Shown here: positions 1-11,227 of the stretch, piece by piece
How positions within the stretch are numbered: the stretch's first letter is position 1
Layout of the letters: each line of letters starts with the position of its first letter
Program-made: the position numbers and the translations under genes
DNA from: Dimorphilus gyrociliatus
Taxonomy: Eukaryota; Annelida; Polychaeta; Dinophilidae
NCBI GenBank assembly: GCA_904063045.1
Contig: CAJFCJ010000046.1
Span: 176,028 to 240,027 of the forward strand
Length of the DNA stretch: 64,000 bases
Reading direction: 5' to 3'
The notes under the pieces: model-generated
What the model was told of the DNA's origin: nothing
Database searches by the model: none
The model's input: only the letters and a program-made list of their open reading frames with translations

Positions 1-2308
1 CTAATTCAAATGGTTGTATCGATTGTTCAGATAGTGAAATATCAAATTGTACAGATTTTCAATTGGTTAATGATGTTTGTACATGTTTACGGTGCTCATC
101 TAATTATGTATTGAAAGAGAATTTAGAATGCATTGATTGTCAAACAGGTGGTGGTGGTGCAACTGAAAATTGTGAGGAATGTTCTTTAATTGATGGAACT
201 TCAACTGTTTCTGAATGTAGTAAATGTATATCTGGATTTGGTTTAGAACCTACTTCTGCACCAGCTAAACCAAAATGTTATCAATGTCAAAATGGGTGCT
301 CAGATTGTACAGTTGATGATAGGTCAACACCACCAAATACAATTAATAGATGTACAAATTGTCTCCCAAATTATGCACTTAACAATGAGGGAACTTGCAT
401 AAAATGTCCATTAAATTGTAGTGAATGTAGAATTGATCCTGAAAATCAAAATAATACTTTATGCTTAACATTTGGCTGTATTGCAACAGCTTTGAGAGAT
501 GAAGATTTCACTTGTGAATCATGCTCTATTGATTATTGTTCAATATGTAGAAAGCATATTGATGACTCATTTGAATGTTTGCAATGTGATGCTGGTTATT
601 ATAAAGACAATACTGGAAATTGTCAAGCATGCTCAGATGGTTGCAGTTTCTGTTTAAATGGTATGACTTGTATACCACATGGCTGTAAAGAAGGATTCAT
701 TCGACATAGAATAGATGGAACATGTATCCCATGTCCTGGTGATGGTGTAGCCAGATGCTCATTCAAGAGTATAACATCTGATGAACTGGTAGCAGAATTA
801 TGTAAAAATGGCTTTAGGATTAACACTGCTAATAGTCCCACAACATGTGAAGGTAAGATATTTACTTTGATGTGTGTATATATAAGTAAATAGGTTTAAT
901 TTAGCATTTATTATCAAACAGAATGTGACCCAAATTGTAAGAAATGTGATGTAAATGGAATATCAAAATGTGATGTTGATGAATGCAAATCAGATTATTT
1001 CTTTGATTCCAGTGATAAGAAATGTTATAGAAATAATGATAATTGTATGAAAAGTACAAGACAGAATGGAAAGATTGCTTGTTCTTCTTGTAATACAAAC
1101 ATATCAGTTCTTTCTGATGGAAAATGTGTAAATTGTCCAAATCAATGTTTGGGTGGTTGTTCATTTGACAAAACAAATAACAAATTTACTTGCATTTCTT
1201 GCATTATGGAATACTATAAAACCAGGGATAATTTCTGTAAATCTTGTCCTACTGGTTGTAAGACTTGTTCATTGATTGGAGATAATGTTGAATGCACTTC
1301 CTGTTTGCCAAGTTATGGATTAAAGAAAAATGGATTATGTGAATCTTGCAATGTTGACAAATGTCACAATTGTGAAACAACTCCTGGAGAGGATTCATTA
1401 GTTTGTACATCATGTGCTGAAGCATTCTGTTTAAATTCTGAAGAATGTGGAAAATGTCCTATAAATTGTCTAGAATGTTCCCACACCAATAGATATGAAT
1501 GCACAAAATGTATGGCTGGTTATGCTAAGACACAAGATGGAACTTGTATCCCATGTCCATCAAATTGTAAAATATGTACAGCCAACTCTAATAGAGAAAT
1601 AAGATGTGTTAAATGCGTTTCTAATAAATATTCACTTCAAACCAAGACAGGACAATGTATTGTCTGTTCAGAGGCAACATTTTCACATTGTGCAACATGC
1701 AGTATAACACCAATAAATGGAAAAACAAAATGTGAAACCTGTAACATTGGATACACCCTTCAAGATGATGAAGAAGCCTGTGTTAGTTGTTCAATAGACA
1801 AATGTGATCTATGCATTCATGGAAGAGTATGTTCGGAATGTAAAGCTGGATATTATGAACATAATTATTATAGAGAATGTGCACGTGAGTAACCTAATAA
1901 TCATATTTTTGAAATTGAGAAGAAACAGAATTTTTCTTCTTCTTTTCAGAAAAATGCTTTCAATGCAAAGGAAATAAAGCTGATTGTGGAAGAGATTTAT
2001 CAAAATTCAATGACACAATTACTGATACAGCTATACAAATTGTTGACTGTTCAAGTGGAGATTGTTGGGCCTATAGACAAGAAAAATCTGGAATAGTTAC
2101 ATATGTTAGGGAATGTTCACATAGAACTTGTACTCTAGCAGCTCAAAATGAAAATTGTCAAACAGTTGAAGATAAGAAGGAATGTGAAAAATGTTGTAAA
2201 GGTGATAAATGCAATACATGGGAATTGGATGGTAAAGCAGGTGTTGGAAAAATAGCATTTGTTGATTACTTCATTATTGTTTTCAGTTTTATTTTCATTG
2301 TATTTTAA
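1..2308 (+). CDS. Furin-repeat cysteine-rich surface protein with Ly6-like C-terminal domain and GPI-type tail (5' partial)
   Basis: The reading frame is already open at the window edge, so the start is missing. Three exons can be joined in frame: up to 852, 922-1884 and 1950-2308, with GT-AG introns of 69 and 65 bp. Most of the protein is a run of C-x2-C and C-x5-7-C units with spacing like furin-like or growth-factor-receptor cysteine repeats (for example CPSNCKIC and CISCIMEYYK). The last exon changes character: it starts CFQCKGN and ends CCKGDKCNTWE, the closing pattern of a Ly6/uPAR three-finger domain. The final residues (FVDYFIIVFSFIFIVF, then stop at 2306-2308) are hydrophobic with no charged tail, as in a GPI-anchor signal. 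It is therefore probably an extracellular, lipid-anchored protein; the ligand is unknown. The frame is intact throughout. Confidence 0.8.
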
Positions 2309-2313
2309 AAGAA

Positions 2314-2319
2314 AATAAA
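2314..2319 (+). terminator. Polyadenylation signal AATAAA
   Basis: AATAAA lies 6 bp after the stop codon of the furin-repeat gene and fits a very short 3' UTR. Confidence 0.6.
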
Positions 2320-2339
2320 CTATACTTCATTGTTAAAAA

Positions 2340-2625
2340 ATTGTAGGAATTTCTGTTTTATACTAACAGTGTTTGTCCTTTCCAATTCATAGAACTGAAA
2401 TGTTCAACCTAGTGACAACTAGTTTTGTTCCAATCATTGTATCTCAATCTGGGAGAATCAACTTGAAACAATCTCCACTGAAACAAGTCTTACACTCCTT
2501 TAACATTGGCCACTAATGTGGTGATTTGGTGACCTTTATTTAGACTTTGCCAATAAAAAAATCTTATTTACAACATCTTCAATAAGATCATTTTATCCTT
2601 AGTTAAAAGTATCTAAATTTTTAAA
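2340..2625 (+). repeat. Diverged LTR remnant
   Basis: No gene. The segment around 2440-2515 (ctgggagaatcaacttgaaa and the bases after it) resembles the middle of the 636-bp LTR at 33492-34127, so this looks like an older copy of the same family. Confidence 0.35.
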
Positions 2626-2629
2626 ATAT

Positions 2630-2875
2630 TGTACAACTTTGGTTATATTTTACATGCCATCCATCTACTCCTCAACATTGGAAGACAATTTGGTAATTTG
2701 GCAGCCTGCTGTTACGAACTCTCTACTCTGCTATTGAACTCTCATATAATTACTTGCTTAAGTATTATTATTGCAAATAAACCATTTTAATTAAAACATT
2801 TGTTTAAAAGATTTGAGTAGAACCAGTATTGTTATAATTTGCAAATGCATAAATTTGCCAAGCAACAGCAGTACA
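2630..2875 (+). mobile_element. Solo LTR, internally deleted copy (family LTR-1)
   Basis: It starts TGTACAACTTTGG and ends GCAGTACA, the same termini as the 636-bp copies at 33492-34127 and 63129-63764, but about 390 bp of the middle is missing. It is flanked by the 4-bp duplication ATAT (2626-2629 and 2876-2879). An AATAAA lies in the 3' part. TG...CA ends and a short target duplication are typical of LTR retrotransposons; no internal coding region is attached. Confidence 0.8.
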
Positions 2876-2879
2876 ATAT

Positions 2880-3340
2880 ATTAAATTTAGTGATTGTTCA
2901 TACTAGGTAGTTGGAGAATGAGCAAAGTCTGTAGAACATCCAGAAAGAGTTCAGAAGAGATATGTTTATACATGAAAGAACAACAATTTTTTAAATATGC
3001 CAATAATTCTAAATATTCAATTCACTTTGTTTTATAATTTTTTTAATTTGAATAAATAAAGATTATCTTTTCTTTTCTTTCTATCTCTCTTTTAAATTAT
3101 TGCATTATTTTGGAAAATCAGGGCCAGGAAAAGAAAGAAGATAGAAAATCTACTGCAAGTTTTGGCTTTACTTTTTAAATACCAAAAAATTGTCAATAAA
3201 TCTAACACCATAATGAAATATAGTTCATTTATTCTATTCATTTTTACATGATTTCAGGGTACTAAGTGATTAAACTTTTCTCAATAAACTCTATAGCATA
3301 CTTAGCTAATCAGCTAACTACAGTGAAATATATAGGTTTA
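2880..3340. other. Intergenic, no feature seen
   Basis: AT-rich sequence with no credible ORF, RNA or repeat that I recognise. Confidence 0.5.
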
Positions 3341-3548
3341 GGGGTCAACAGAAAACATCCACAAATGAGAAATTTCAAGACAAAAATTTGTATTGAGAAA
3401 TGGTTAGGCAGAAGAAGAGAGCAACTGATTTGTACTTAGGAGGGTCTCCTCTAAGGGTTAGGACTAATGGAAAAGGTAAGGTACAGCTAAGGGCTGGGAT
3501 AGGGTTAGGGTAAAAGCACTCATTTGTGGACGTTTTCTGTCCCATCCC
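3341..3548 (-). mobile_element. Short non-autonomous element with telomere-like core (family F, copy 1)
   Basis: The termini are inverted repeats, GGGGTCAACAGAAAACATCC on the left and CGTTTTCTGTCCCATCCC on the right. The interior holds TTAGGG-like runs (agggttagggtaaaagc) and a block starting gagaaatggttaggcag. The same about 205-bp unit recurs at 24030, 35135, 45538 and 60229, with partial copies at 41905 and 42552. No coding capacity. Confidence 0.75.
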
Positions 3549-3691
3549 ATTTGGCTTTTATTTCATTATCAATCTGTTATCAAAATTGTTTTTTGAATGT
3601 AAAAAATAAAATTAATATACTTGTTAAGGGACTTGTCAAAGTTAAAGACAAACATAATACTACATAGTCATACAAATATGATTTAAATGTT

Positions 3692-4389
3692 GTGAAAGTA
3701 AAGTATGATTTATGTGCTCATATGAGCTATGGTTTAATCAATTCACTAATTCATGCCTATAAACTAAGGGTTCTGGAGATGGCACCAACATCAGTTAGCA
3801 ATATTCTACAATATAATCCACCAAAACAGGAGAATAGGGGCCACCCAAAGAGACCTACAGAGAGAGACATAGGCAGGATGAAGAGAATAATAAAGAAATT
3901 GAAAAGAAATAAGGAAAGGGTTATAGCACAAAAACTTTTGAAGGAATTAGAAGTTGATGTAAGCTTAGCAACAATTCAAAGGGAGCTGAAAAGACAGCTG
4001 AGAACCTAACCTAACCCTAAGAATTCAGGGTGATGAAAAATATGGGCAGAGGCGGAGTCATGGTATGGGGACTCATAACATCTGATGGAATCTTTGAGAT
4101 ATGGAGGATACAGAAAAGACTGAATGCTGACAACTATAGCAGTTTTATTGTGGAAGATGTTCTGCCTGTAATAGAAGATATATCTGCTAAATTGGGGAGG
4201 CAGTACATCTTCCAGCAAGACAATGCTGGGTGCCATACTGCTAGGACAACAAAAAGAGCTTTTCAAATGAATGGCATTACCCTCTTGATTGGCCAGCAAA
4301 GAGCCCTGACCTCAGCCCTATACAAAATTTTTCAATATATGAAAATTTTCTTTTTGTGTTGTTCTTCTGCAAGAATGTGTAATTTCTGA
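3692..4389 (+). pseudogene. Tc1/mariner-superfamily transposase remnant
   Basis: Two ORF pieces in different frames give an N-terminal helix-turn-helix-like part (GHPKRPTERDIGRMKRIIKK, then LKELEVDVSLATIQREL) and a catalytic part with GGVMVWGLI and QQDNAGCHTA, the latter containing the second aspartate of the DDE/D triad. The first catalytic block is missing between the parts. The block around the third acidic residue, normally near WP-x-KSPDLSPIEN, is frameshifted: it reads QQRALTSAL here. The element is non-functional. A second relative lies at 15675-16226 on the other strand. Confidence 0.8.
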
Positions 4390-5299
4390 GGCAGTTCAAG
4401 TATATAATTCAGAAAAACTTTTTGATCAACATCTTTCCAAATTAGAGACCAAACATTTTATAAAATTATTAGGAAAATAATCCCCTGATGCAGAAACCAT
4501 GGATTGCTATTAGGTGTAAAATACATTAGAATATCAATACTGAATTCCTTTCCATTTGTACTTTATTGTATTGTAATTGAAAGAATTTCTGGTCTTTCAT
4601 ATCATTATTTTTTCTTTTGTATCAAATACTGTGGAATATACTACTTGTGATGCATTTCAAATAGATATCTGCATATAGGATGGCAGATATCAAAAAGCAG
4701 CATATTTTTGATTTTTATATACAATTGTGAACAAATCTAATAAATCAAGATATAGTGGCAATTTCAATCTGAAAAGATATCCTGATAGTGTTATTAAAAA
4801 AAATCCTTATTTATAACTATGATCAAAACTGCACAATCAGTAACAGGTTTATTTTATAAACTGAAAAAATTTTGAAACACTTTTTTTATGACACAATCAG
4901 GGTTTGAAGAGTTGCTTGTTTTAAATTGTTTCTTTATGTTGTACTGTTCCTGGTTAGAAAGTGTGAGTGATACTGTGAAATTAATTTTGTTAACAAGATA
5001 AATGATATAATTACTATTAAATATTCTTTATATAAAACAGTGCTGTCCATGTTTTAGTTATACCTTTTACAAATTTTCTCTAGTAACTAAATAAGAAAAA
5101 TTTCATAACTCCTAACTATAACAATAAAATACATCATAAATTATTATTCATATGTTTGAAAAAAGTAAGGAAATTTAACAGATGAAAAACACAAGATAGA
5201 GCTACAATTGTAGAAAACAAAAGTAAAAAAGTCCTGTTTTCAAAATGGCTGCCAAGTGATCTATAATAATATGAAACACAAACTAAATGTTCAAAATAC
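4390..5299. other. Intergenic, no feature seen
   Basis: About 0.9 kb of AT-rich sequence without a supportable gene or structured repeat. Confidence 0.45.
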
Positions 5300-5646
5300 T
5301 TGGAATTGTTCGTGAGAAATGATCAAAAAATGCTACCTTGTCAACACACATATCTTTCTCAAAGTATTCAACAATTACCAAAGGAAAGTATTGAATTCTC
5401 CTGTCCACAATGCAAACAGAACCTTGACAAAAACAATGCAAATCAATGTCAACAGCAATCATTGAAGAAAAAAAAAGAACACCAATTTTTGAAACTTTGT
5501 AATGGACTTCAAATGTCATCAAACACCTTGAAGAATCTTAATTTACATTGCTGTAATTTAAATGAAGAACAAGATAATTGGATTGGAAATTTGCTGAAAC
5601 ATTGTTCCATACTGGAAACAATCAATCTAGCATGGAATAGAAATGG
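5300..5646 (+). pseudogene. RING-finger plus LRR protein fragment, truncated by a transposon
   Basis: The start of the ORF reads MLPCQHTY, a spacer, then EFSCPQCKQN, which is the second half of a RING finger (normally C-x-H-x2-C, then C-P-x-C). The cysteine expected after QHTY is replaced (YLSQSI), so the zinc site looks damaged. A linker follows, then one RNI-type leucine-rich repeat of the kind common in this window (SSNTLKNLNL, NEEQ, IGNLLKHCS, LETINLAWN). The frame then runs directly into the terminal repeats of the MULE-like element at 5647. It was probably a TRIM- or NLR-like protein before disruption. Confidence 0.6.
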
Positions 5647-8187
5647 TTTATGGAGAAAATGTCCACAAGAGAAAATGTCCACAGGAGAAAACGTCCACAG
5701 AGGAAAATATCCACAGGAGAAATGTCCACAGTGGAAAAAGTCTATAGGGGAAAATGGCCATGGAAATTAAAATTAATAATGTATGTACATTGTAGTGATA
5801 ATAAAAATTATGCAATGTCAGGTTCTCCATTTTGTTGAGGAACTATTTCCTGTTTATGATTTCCTGTTTTTGTTCCATACAAAGGAGAGTTTGATTCAAA
5901 TATTATCTGAAAAGGATATTTCACAAGTACAACACAATATCAAAAAAATTCAATACACCAGAATATCTCTTGATAATTCATTTAAATTGAATCAGTTTAA
6001 GGTAAAACTTTAATTAATAAAATCTCTTTTAAAATATTTGAGCAGCCATTTTGGGGTAACTTTCTCTTTTTACTGATAGATAATGGCATTTTGCTACAAT
6101 TGTAAGGAGAAAATGGTTGGAAGACAGCATAAAGCAAAGTGTCAACTATGTCACCATTGGGTAATAATTCACAAGAAATGCATGAAAAGTAGGTTAAATT
6201 CAATTTTATAGCATATATCATTTTTTTAAATGATTGTATTAACAGAAAATCATCTCTTTCTTTGCAATATTTGTGAAGATATTTCTAAGAGAACATGTTT
6301 GGTCACCTTACAACAGCTGTCTACTAGTCAAATCAAAACAGTGAACTCTGAAGTGGAAAAGGAAGTAGAGATGACATATGAAGTTCAAAATACTATGAAT
6401 GATGTTGTTGGTAATGGTCCAGATATTTATGAAAATGAAAAAGAAAGTGATAGAAATATGAGAACAGATGTTGATGATAATGATGTTCTTGTTGAAAACA
6501 ACAGCACAGATCTAATGATTGGGTGTAACATTGAAATCACAACAGAAAATCATTCACAGGATTCAAATAATTTGATGGAAACTTCTTTCATAAATTCTCC
6601 AATGTCAAAAAGAGTAGATATGGAGCCAACTTTCAAAATTCTGAAAGGAATGAGTCAAAAAGGTAAAGACCTATTAGCCTATGACGGTTATATGTTTACA
6701 ATAAAGATGAAAAGGTCAACAAAAACATTTTGGACATGTAGTGTAAGGAATAAGAACAACAAATGCCCAGCAAGTGTCAATCAATTGGAAGATCAATTCT
6801 ATCCTGGAAAAAAACCCCATTCCCATAAAAGAGAAGATTGTCTGGAAAAGAAAATTTTAATTAAAAATGAAATTAAACAATTGTGTGAAATTGAAACTTT
6901 CTCTTCTGGAAAACGCTTAGCTGAGGAAGTATTAAAACATCATTGTGATTGTGAAGAAGCTATTCCATCAATGGATAACTGTGCCAGGTTGGCAAATTGG
7001 ACAAAAAGAAGATTTCAGCCAGAAGAGCTGACAGATATTCACTCAAATTTTGAAATATCATTTATACCAGATGAGTTTCGGGTAAAAGATATTAAAATGA
7101 AAGATGACAGAATAATAATTTTTTCAACTCCAAAACAAATTGAACTACTGTCTAAAGGAAAGAAAATTCTTAAAAAAAGTCCATAAAGGAGCTGACCAAT
7201 CAACATTTCCCAATGAAATTTGTGGTGGATTTTGAAAAAGGTATCTGGAGAGCATTGTCATCTGTTTATCCTGAGGTTATAATTAAAGGATGTGTCTTTC
7301 ACTGGACCCAATCTGTATATAGGAAAATTCAGATAACTTTTATCATCATCTGTTGCAAAAAAATTAAGAAATGTAATAATTTTAGGAATTGGGCTACTCT
7401 TGTGAATATAAGGCAAAAGGAGAGTGTTACCATGCAATGAAAAAAATAATGGCATTACCATTTCTGCCATCAAACATCATTGAAAATCCATTCAAAAACA
7501 TTGAACAGACAACCTCAACTCATTTAGGACCATTTATTGATTACATCAAGAACCAGTGGCTATATGGATATTACCCACCACATACCTGGTCAATATATGG
7601 TGAAGCAATCAGAACCAAGAATGACCTGGAAGGATGGCACAATAGATTAAACAGGAATATCCATGCCAATTCTTCATTGTATGTTATCATTGATGAATTA
7701 AAGAGAGAAGCAGAGTTGATTACATTGTACAAGAAATTATTAAGTGAGAAAAAGATATGTAGACAACAGAGAAAGCCTTATCAGAAAATTCAAAGTCAGA
7801 TCTTTGGCTTATGGTAGCAATTTGAGGTCAGATTAATATCTGCATCAGATTTATTGGAAAAGGCAGCCAGCATTTATATTGCATCATAACTCATTCATTT
7901 AGCTTGTTACCATGTTATAAACTTAGTCTTTTATAATTTTTTTGCAGTTTGTTTTGTAGTTTTTAGTTTTTGTTTTCAACATATCATAATATCATAAATA
8001 CAAATTATATATTTATTCTCTCAATTTTCCTTTTCATCTTAATCTCCAAAGGTTTTAAAAAGAAAAATTCTCTTTCACTATGGACATTTTCTCCTCAGTT
8101 GTGGATGTTTTCTCCTGTGGACATTTTCTCCTCAGTTGTGCACATTTTCTCCTGTGGATGTTTTCTCTTGTGGACGTTTTCTCCTGC
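5647..8187 (+). mobile_element. MULE-like DNA transposon A with iterated terminal repeats
   Basis: The left end (5647-5760) is a tandem array of the motif GGAGAAAATGTCCACA with a period of about 15-16 bp and six or more degenerate copies. The right end (8084-8187) holds the reverse complement (TGTGGACATTTTCTCC) in several copies, ending ctcctgcaccc. Between them lies a decayed PHD-FLYWCH-MULE transposase gene. The outermost left bases (the expected gggtgcag) are missing, so the insertion edge is approximate and no clean target duplication was found. Confidence 0.75.
6083..7890 (+). pseudogene. PHD-FLYWCH-MULE transposase, broken (element A)
   Basis: Exon 1 (6083 to about 6188) encodes MAFCYNCKEK, then CQLC and HKKC. 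After a roughly 57-bp intron, CNICEDIS supplies the last C-x2-C pair, so together they give a C4HC3 PHD-like finger. An acidic linker follows, then a FLYWCH-type zinc finger (DGYMFTIKM, TFWTCSVRN, KCPA, HSHKRED). Beyond a frameshift near 7180 comes the MULE core: VVDFEKGIWRALSSVYPEV, GCVFHWTQ, then after an intron IRTKNDLEGWHNRLN, which carries the conserved acidic/W-H motif. The segment with the first catalytic aspartate (present at 17623 as FIDGKFKIV) is absent, and a TAG stop falls at FGLW, so the gene is dead. Confidence 0.8.
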
Positions 8188-8985
8188 ACCCATGTGGTGG
8201 GTAATAACTGTTGGTTCTTGATGTAAGCAATAAATGGTCCTAAATGTGTTGAAGTGGTCTTCTCCATGGTTTTAAATACATCAGTGATAGCATCAGTGCT
8301 TGTTTGTTCAGCTGTTATCTTAACTTCTTTTTCCAATACAGAGTCCATTCTTTTCATTTGGCTGATAGACAAAAGTTGTAATGTGACCAAACATATTCTC
8401 TTGGAAATGTCTTGGCAAATGTTTCAAAGAAACAGATCATTTCCTATTTAATGCAATTATCATATAGAATATAATACAGTTTGTTATAAAATTGAATTTA
8501 AACTTACCTTAATTACATTTCCAATGAATCATTGTCAAATGGTGGTATACTTGACATTTTTCTTTATGCTGTCTTCTAAACATTTTCTCCTTGCATTTGT
8601 AGCAATACCCCATTCTCAAGTTAAAGCTATCAAAAAATGGTTGCTCAAAATTTTCAAAAACCTGATTTTATTAATGATAACTTTACCTTAAATTGATAAA
8701 AATGTAAAAGATCTATCCAAAGATATTCAAATTTTTCTATTATTGCTATGTTTTGTAATTAAACTTAGTAAATATCTTTAACAGATAGTATTTTAACAAA
8801 ATTATTCTTTTCGAAAAAAAACCAAAAACAGGAAAACATAAACAGGAAATAGTTCCTCAACAAAATAGTGGATGTATCATTGCATAATTTTTATAATCTC
8901 AAAAGTTTAAAACAATATTTAACCCCAATTTCAATATTGATTTTCAATTCCATGGATAATTTTTGTTGTGGACATTTTCTCCTGC
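8188..8985 (-). mobile_element. Inverted, internally deleted copy of element A
   Basis: Read on the minus strand, this begins gggtgcaggagaaaatgtcc at 8985 and then matches parts of element A: the downstream end of its 5' region (aacaggaaatagttcctc), the PHD exon 2 and linker (TCTATCAGCCAAATGAAA), then jumps to the STHLGPFIAYIKNQ part of the transposase, deleting the FLYWCH region and half the core. It abuts the right terminus of element A, so the two are joined head to head. The ORF across it ends inside element A's terminal array. Confidence 0.7.
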
Positions 8986-9009
8986 ACCCTGTTTGCTATA
9001 CTATGTGTT

Positions 9010-9480
9010 TCACATAATTATTGTCTAGCTTGACTTGATTTCGACCCAAGATGTGGTCCAAATGTGACATCACAGATGAGTAGAGTCAAACACTCACTTA
9101 ACTGACACAACTAGAACTCAAGTCAATCATAAAAAGGAGCGAATGTAACACAATGGTGTGAGAAAACAATAAAAGGTTAACAAAAAAATCTGCAATTGCA
9201 ATTTATTGATATAAAACATTTTTTAAAGCTCAATTCAGAGTAGATCAATTATTTCGTATATCTGAGGATAAAGTTTTCAAGTTATCAAACTAGGGTCTAA
9301 TGTTGAAGGGGTTGTTTCCAGCTGATCCATCTAGTGATAAATATCAGAAAAGTTGTATGGAGAGATAATATTGTAAAACACAAAGTTTTGGAAGTCTTAA
9401 AATCTCTCCAAGAAGATAATTGATAAGCAAGAGCAGTAGAACAATAGCATTGTACTATTTATTTGTTTAAGCATATTTTT
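9010..9480. repeat. LTR fragments (families LTR-2 and LTR-1)
   Basis: 9040-9175 resembles part of the 11228-11640 LTR (tgacatcacagatgagtaga, acaatggtgtgagaaaac). 9290-9470 has pieces like LTR-1 (ggttgtttccagctgatcca, gcaagagcagtagaacaa). Both are degenerate and edges are uncertain. Confidence 0.4.
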
Positions 9481-9616
9481 TTTAAAAGCACTACCAGTTT
9501 TTTTAGAACATTAAAAAATCTTTTAAACAGATATTTCTAAAATACAAACATTTAAACATTTGTATGTTTTTTTTTCATTTTGACCAATAGATATGAAAAT
9601 ATGAACCACAAGTATA

Positions 9617-9890
9617 TCAGTAAATGAAACAAGGATAAGAGTCCTCATTTCGACATTGTAAGCAACGTTCTCTGGTAAGATAATCCTTAAAACAAAAAAT
9701 CATACTATAAGAAAAGATTTCTTTAGTTATACAAAAATACTTTTAATTCTAGTACCTCTTTAACAAGCAGTTGTTCTAATAAATTATTATCTCTATCATT
9801 CAATTCCTCTGCCAATTTATCTTGAAATGAGGCGGAAAATGATTGGTGGGCAAGCATTACCACAAAGCAAATTACAAAAATATTTTTCAT
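9617..9890 (-). CDS. Short secreted cysteine peptide, two exons, 67 residues
   Basis: I do not recognise this protein. Exon 1 is 9756-9890 (45 codons) and exon 2 is 9617-9685 (22 codons plus TGA), joined by a 70-bp GT-AG intron in phase 0. The first 20 residues, MKNIFVICFVVMLAHQSFSA, form a clear signal peptide. A charged helical stretch rich in Asp, Glu, Leu and Asn follows (NDRDNNLLEQLL), and the mature C-terminus reads RERCLQCRNEDSYPCFIY. The three mature cysteines (C-x2-C-x7-C) leave one unpaired, so dimerisation or a free thiol is possible. A Lys-Glu and Arg-Glu-Arg region could be processed by a protease. Size and layout suggest a secreted effector, pheromone or neuropeptide-like product; that is inference. 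A TATA element lies upstream. Confidence 0.65.
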
Positions 9891-9944
9891 ATTTATATGA
9901 GAATTTGATGAAGAAAAGAGAAAAATTTCTGGTTGCTGTACAAC

Positions 9945-9954
9945 TTTATTATAT
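9945..9954 (-). promoter_or_regulatory. TATA box for the small secreted peptide gene
   Basis: On the minus strand the sequence reads cATATAATAAAG, about 55 bp upstream of the ATG at 9890. That leaves room for a 5' UTR of roughly 25-30 nt. Confidence 0.5.
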
Positions 9955-9959
9955 GCACA

Positions 9960-10456
9960 AAATTTCCTTTAAATAGTTGCTAAAAAATTAAAAAAAAACA
10001 CAGTATAAAACCAGTATTTTTTTAAAAAAGCTGGTATTGACAATTGCTGATAGATTTGATAGCCTTTACCTTTTTTGTGTAAGGTTGTTCATATACAATG
10101 ACTCTACAATTTTCTAAAATATCAATCAATATTGATGCACTGAAGTGTGTACATTAGGCTTTTTTCTGAAATATTTTGACTTACTTTGGATAACATAGCA
10201 AGCATTCAGTTGTGGATTAAACCTGTTAATCAATAGAGCTAGTAAAAAGGAGCAGTTTTTATTGAAAAATCATTCGCAACCCAAAAAGCAACAAAACATG
10301 TAACTAGGTACATACTGCTTATCTCTATCAGTATGATACTGTATATTTCAGATTAAAAAATGGTTAGGAGGGTAAAGTAACTATTGATTTGCCATTTTGA
10401 GAGGTTCCACTTAAAATTAGGGGTAATGCGAACCATACATTTCATGATGTTTTCAG
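9960..10456. other. Intergenic, no feature seen
   Basis: Nothing supportable beyond short direct repeats; 10330-10450 faintly resembles the family F interior (aaaaatggttaggagggtaa). Confidence 0.35.
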
Positions 10457-10690
10457 TCACATTAGAATACAAATAGTACAACAAACATCTTTTTTTAACT
10501 CTATTTTTAACAAGTAACCAGTCTTACTTGAGCCATTTTCACATTTTTGTGTCCAAAAATGAAAATTATCATATCCCATATTATCACAAATATCCCTAAA
10601 AAACCTTCTGCCACCATATGGTCTTAAATCCAAAAAGAATGTCTGATTTAAACTTTTTATATGAACCTGCAACCTTCCATAAGTATAGTA
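10457..10690 (-). pseudogene. SRCR-like domain fragment
   Basis: A minus-strand ORF of 71 residues reads GRLQVHIKSL upstream and FFRDICDNMGYDN in the middle, the pattern of a scavenger receptor cysteine-rich domain around its V-C-x-x-L-G-Y core. Similar text (KLCSSMGYDNTDS) occurs at 53.8 kb on the plus strand. It ends CCTICILM without further domain elements and has no flanking exons I can join, so it is probably a fragment of a receptor gene. Confidence 0.45.
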
Positions 10691-10979
10691 ATAATTATTT
10701 TATATTGGATCAAGCTTATATTGAACAGATTTAAAGTTGTTTCCTTTTATGTTTAATGGTTGATAAGATAGATCACATGTTGGCAATACTACAATGGGAA
10801 TTTGTGTTAAATATGAAGAAATATTTTTTCAAATGTTAACTCAAAGAAATGATGTAAATTGCAAAAATGAGAAAAATTGTTCTAAAAGTCTCTGAAGAAA
10901 TATTCATTTTCTGCACATTTTAATCACAATGATATAAGTAAAATTGTCTTAAAGTGTTCACAGTAGAATGGAGTCAATC

Positions 10980-11225
10980 ATAAATTACTTTCAACCCTTT
11001 CTTCATACCTTGATTTTCAGATGAATTAATCATTTCTAATGATGAACACTGTCTGAATGTTGCTTCTAAACAGTTTTGCTCGGTTATCATTTAAACCACA
11101 ATTACTGAAGTCAACTTGTTTCAAAGTGCTTAAAGAAGATTTGAGACCATTAGCTAATGTTTCAAATTCATGCCTGATAGTTTGATTCTTAGATAATTTT
11201 ATTATTTCTAATTGATAATGAACAG
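10980..11225 (-). pseudogene. LRR pseudogene, distal part
   Basis: Minus-strand translation gives LEIIKLSKNQ, then LKSSLSTLKQVDFSNCGLND, one RNI-type leucine-rich repeat matching the LRR family of this window. It is separated by the LTR insertion at about 11228-11620 from more LRR sequence at 11890-12370 in the same orientation. Confidence 0.55.
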
Positions 11226-11227
11226 GA

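Noticed and set aside
5648-5838. Small overlapping ORFs inside 5648-5838
   Set aside because: They are translations of the iterated terminal repeats of element A, giving repeating peptides; not genes.
5650-8190. CRISPR-like array from short spaced repeats
   Set aside because: Repeats are degenerate, spacing is too short for spacers, and they occur inverted at both ends of a transposon in an animal genome.
8055-8390. 111-residue minus-strand ORF
   Set aside because: Chimera of transposase fragments and terminal iterons of element A and its inverted copy.
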